Source: Bacteroidetes bacterium HGW-Bacteroidetes-4 (GTDB lineage Bacteria; Bacteroidota; Bacteroidia; Bacteroidales; SZUA-534). From it: a stretch of 64,000 bases of DNA. Both the position numbers and the translations under genes were made by a program. Where the stretch lies: positions 42,587 through 106,586 of the forward strand of contig PHDD01000014.1 of the NCBI GenBank assembly GCA_002840905.1, read 5' to 3'. Positions 62,129 to 64,000 of the stretch are shown here, piece after piece. How positions within the stretch are numbered: position 1 is the stretch's first letter; the number at the start of each line of letters is the position of its first letter. The notes under the pieces are model-generated. The model had not been told where the DNA came from and did no database searches. It saw nothing but the letters and a program-made list of their open reading frames with translations.

Positions 62129-63667
62129 TTAACGCGAACTCTCTTTATCAGTAAGGAAAAGATTGTAGAAATCGAGGCGCCGGTTTCTTAAATTGGTTAC
62201 AGCGCCATGTGAATGCAACTCTTTTAATAAATCGAGATCCACATCAACTATCAAAGTCATTTCGGTATTGGGTGTGGCTTCAGCTTTTACCCCGTTGGTT
62301 GGAAAAGCAAAATCGGATGGAGTAAACACGGCCGATTGCGCGTACTGAATGTCCATGTTATTAACTTTTGGCAAATTACCCACGCTACCGGCAATAGCCA
62401 CATAACATTCGTTCTCAATGGCACGTGCCTGTGCGCAGCGGCGAACACGGGTGTATCCGTTTTGTGTATCGGTTAAAAAAGGTACAAAAATAAGCTGAAC
62501 CCCCTGGTCGCTCATGATACGAGATAATTCGGGAAATTCAATATCGTAACAAATCTGAACACCAATTTTACCTGCATCGGTTTCAAAAACCTTAAGCTTA
62601 TTACCCCCCGACAAGCCCCAGTAACTTAACTCGTTGGGCGTTATGTGAATTTTCTCGTACTGTTCCCAGGTTCCGTTTCGACGACAGAGGTAACCCACAT
62701 TATACAATTTTTCATCAATCATGTAAGGCATGCTCCCGGTAATGATATTCACATTATATGAAATAGCAAACTCTATGAATTTATCGCGCAATTGTTCGGT
62801 ATATTGCGCCAACTCGCGAACTGCTTCCGATTCCTTTAAGTGATTGTAAATTGACATTAAAGGAGCATTGAAGAATTCGGGAAAAAGAATAAAATCGCTT
62901 TTGTAATCGGACACCGCATCAACAAAAAACTCAATTTGCTCATACAGCGAATCCAGGTTATTAAAGGTGCGCATTTGCCATTGCACCAGTCCCAGCCGTA
63001 CCACCGATTTGGGATTATTGATAAGCTTTTCGCTCTGGGTGTAGTAAATATTGTTCCAGGCCAGCAGGGTAGCAAACTCCATCGACTCCTTATCGCCTTT
63101 CAAATAATTTTTAAGCACCTTGCGTACGTGAAAATCGTTCGACAATTGAAAATGAAGAACGGGATCGTGTATCTCGGTAAGTTTTACTTTTTGAATGTAC
63201 TCTTTGGGCGACAATTCGTGGGCATAATTGCTGTAATTAGGGATGCGTCCGCCCGCTACAATAGCCCGCAAATTCAGGTTTTCGCAGATTTGTTTGCGCC
63301 CTTCATACAGCCTTCGTCCTAAACGTAACCCGCGATAATCGGGGTGAATAAAAATTTCTATTCCATAAAGTACATCACCATTGGGATCGTGAGTGTTGAA
63401 GGTGTAATTCCCTGTAATTTGTTCATAGGTATGTTCGTCGCCAAATTTATTGTAATCGACAATTATGGATAGCGCGCTTCCGGCAATTTTTCCGTTCACC
63501 AAAACGCAAATTTGACCGTCGGGGAACTTATCGAGCAAAATTTTAATGTGATTTTCGCGCCAGTAGTATTCGGGCATCTGCTCATAAGCTTCAATCATTG
63601 ACGATTTTAATTGCTGGTAATCTTCAATTCTGAGATTACGCATTTCAATTTGTTGAATATCCATCAT
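62129..63667 (-). CDS. GNAT-nitrilase fusion (N-acetyltransferase plus carbon-nitrogen hydrolase)
   Basis: 512 residues. A GNAT domain spans about 8-160 (IEIFIHPDYRGLRLGRRLYE, acetyl-CoA loop). A carbon-nitrogen hydrolase domain spans about 222-500 with the Glu-Lys-Cys catalytic set: E in ILFPEFFNAP, K in YEKIHITPNE and C in GVQICYDIEFPELSR. Such fusions are widespread; the nitrilase part hydrolyses an amide bond and the GNAT part acetylates an amine. The natural substrate is unknown. Two start codons are adjacent (MMDIQQ). Cytoplasmic. Confidence 0.88.
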   Translation of the reverse strand: MMDIQQIEMRNLRIEDYQQLKSSMIEAYEQMPEYYWRENHIKILLDKFPDGQICVLVNGKIAGSALSIIVDYNKFGDEHTYEQITGNYTFNTHDPNGDVLYGIEIFIHPDYRGLRLGRRLYEGRKQICENLNLRAIVAGGRIPNYSNYAHELSPKEYIQKVKLTEIHDPVLHFQLSNDFHVRKVLKNYLKGDKESMEFATLLAWNNIYYTQSEKLINNPKSVVRLGLVQWQMRTFNNLDSLYEQIEFFVDAVSDYKSDFILFPEFFNAPLMSIYNHLKESEAVRELAQYTEQLRDKFIEFAISYNVNIITGSMPYMIDEKLYNVGYLCRRNGTWEQYEKIHITPNELSYWGLSGGNKLKVFETDAGKIGVQICYDIEFPELSRIMSDQGVQLIFVPFLTDTQNGYTRVRRCAQARAIENECYVAIAGSVGNLPKVNNMDIQYAQSAVFTPSDFAFPTNGVKAEATPNTEMTLIVDVDLDLLKELHSHGAVTNLRNRRLDFYNLFLTDKESSR

Positions 63668-64000
63668 GTATGTTCTATTTATCGTTTAAATCTAAGTAAT
63701 AAACACGTATAATTTACTCCATATGTTTAATTCCTGTAATTTTTTATTTATACAAATTTTTGCTATTGCGAAGATATGCTGATTTAGCTACCAATAAAGG
63801 CAAAGAATTAAAAATTTGCTTTAACCTGATGCCGTTTATGATTAATTACTCTACATTACTCCATGAGGACTTCGCTAAGTTACTCACTCCGTACGTGAGC
63901 TCGAAACTCTGTTTCTCGGGACGAACCCGGTTCTCATCCCTATGATTTAGTATAATGAAGTATTAAAAAAAGGCTTACCAATTTTCTGATAAGCCTTTTG
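63668..64000. other. 333-bp region with consecutive hairpins, no gene
   Basis: AT-rich to about 63860, then a GC-richer block of three short hairpins (63883-63929) and a terminator hairpin (63968-63999) that belongs to a gene beyond the right edge or ends a plus-strand transcript. The frame at 63760-63945 is not supported as a gene. Confidence 0.55.
63968..63999. terminator. Terminator hairpin at the right edge
   Basis: A 10-bp perfect stem (AAAAGGCTTA / TAAGCCTTTT) with a 12-nt loop. On the minus strand it is followed by a T run, so it most likely ends a minus-strand gene lying beyond the window. Confidence 0.7.

Noticed and set aside
63760..63945. 61-codon plus-strand frame near the right edge
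   Set aside because: Its second half is the hairpin block, its residues are not protein-like, and no promoter box or start signal fits.
63870..63945. Possible tRNA in the hairpin block
   Set aside because: No 7-bp acceptor stem, no canonical T-loop with 5-bp stem and no anticodon arm of normal size could be drawn on either strand.

Overview
The window is bacterial chromosomal DNA from a Bacteroidota member, most likely the Bacteroidales/Marinilabiliales side. The signs are type IX secretion C-terminal sorting domains on three secreted proteins, TAnnTTTG promoter boxes, DUF4623, DUF4922, DUF6483 and DUF6588 family proteins, weak ribosome binding sites and moderate-to-low GC. The caa3 oxidase operon shows respiratory capacity, and HydF hints at hydrogen metabolism elsewhere in the genome. 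No tRNA, rRNA, CRISPR array, phage or insertion sequence was recognised.

Layout. 1-6.2 kb (minus strand) holds the start of a beta-propeller-like secreted protein and two related DUF4623 proteins with sorting domains. 6.6-27.5 kb is a large peptidoglycan turnover and recycling region: a DigH-like GHL10 glycoside hydrolase, a FadR/GntR regulator, murQ and a BadF-type amino-sugar kinase, then a long plus-strand run (secreted amidase, tandem GT2, DUF4922 GalT-like protein, tandem GNAT, SGNH hydrolase, leaderless SpoIID/LytB protein, AmpG-like permease, NagB-PIG-L fusion, NAGPA-type phosphodiester glycosidase, DUF819 membrane protein). 27.7-30.5 kb has an acyl-CoA ligase and a DUF3078 protein. 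30.7-38.3 kb is an RND efflux operon followed by a LytS/LytTR two-component pair. 38.3-43.1 kb returns to wall sugars with NamZ (exo-muramidase lipoprotein) divergent from an FAD/Fe-S D-lactate dehydrogenase. 43.1-45.8 kb has TcdA, a TatD-family hydrolase and a DUF6588 protein. 45.9-54.8 kb (minus) is one respiratory operon: Fe-S protein, NrfD-type quinol protein, cytochrome c, DoxX-like, SCO, caa3 oxidase I/III/IV/II and heme farnesyltransferase. 55-64 kb holds housekeeping and mixed genes: Aat, HydF, a thioesterase, RlmN, an FNR-like reductase, two unrecognised exported proteins and a GNAT-nitrilase fusion.

How the genes fit. The wall genes form a nearly complete MurNAc route. GHL10, the amidase and NamZ cleave wall outside the cytoplasm; the AmpG-like permease (and perhaps DUF819) imports products; the kinase and MurQ give GlcNAc-6-phosphate plus D-lactate; the NagB-PIG-L fusion can lead the sugar to fructose-6-phosphate; the D-lactate dehydrogenase consumes the lactate. 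A 20-bp motif, ATGTANNANNTATTANACAT, lies in the kinase/amidase and NamZ/D-lactate dehydrogenase divergent promoters. A close variant sits upstream of GHL10 and a half match upstream of the GntR gene. I infer a MurNAc/D-lactate regulon under the GntR protein. The best candidate for an undescribed system is the cytoplasmic DUF4922-GNAT-SGNH-leaderless SpoIID block next to the AmpG-like permease.
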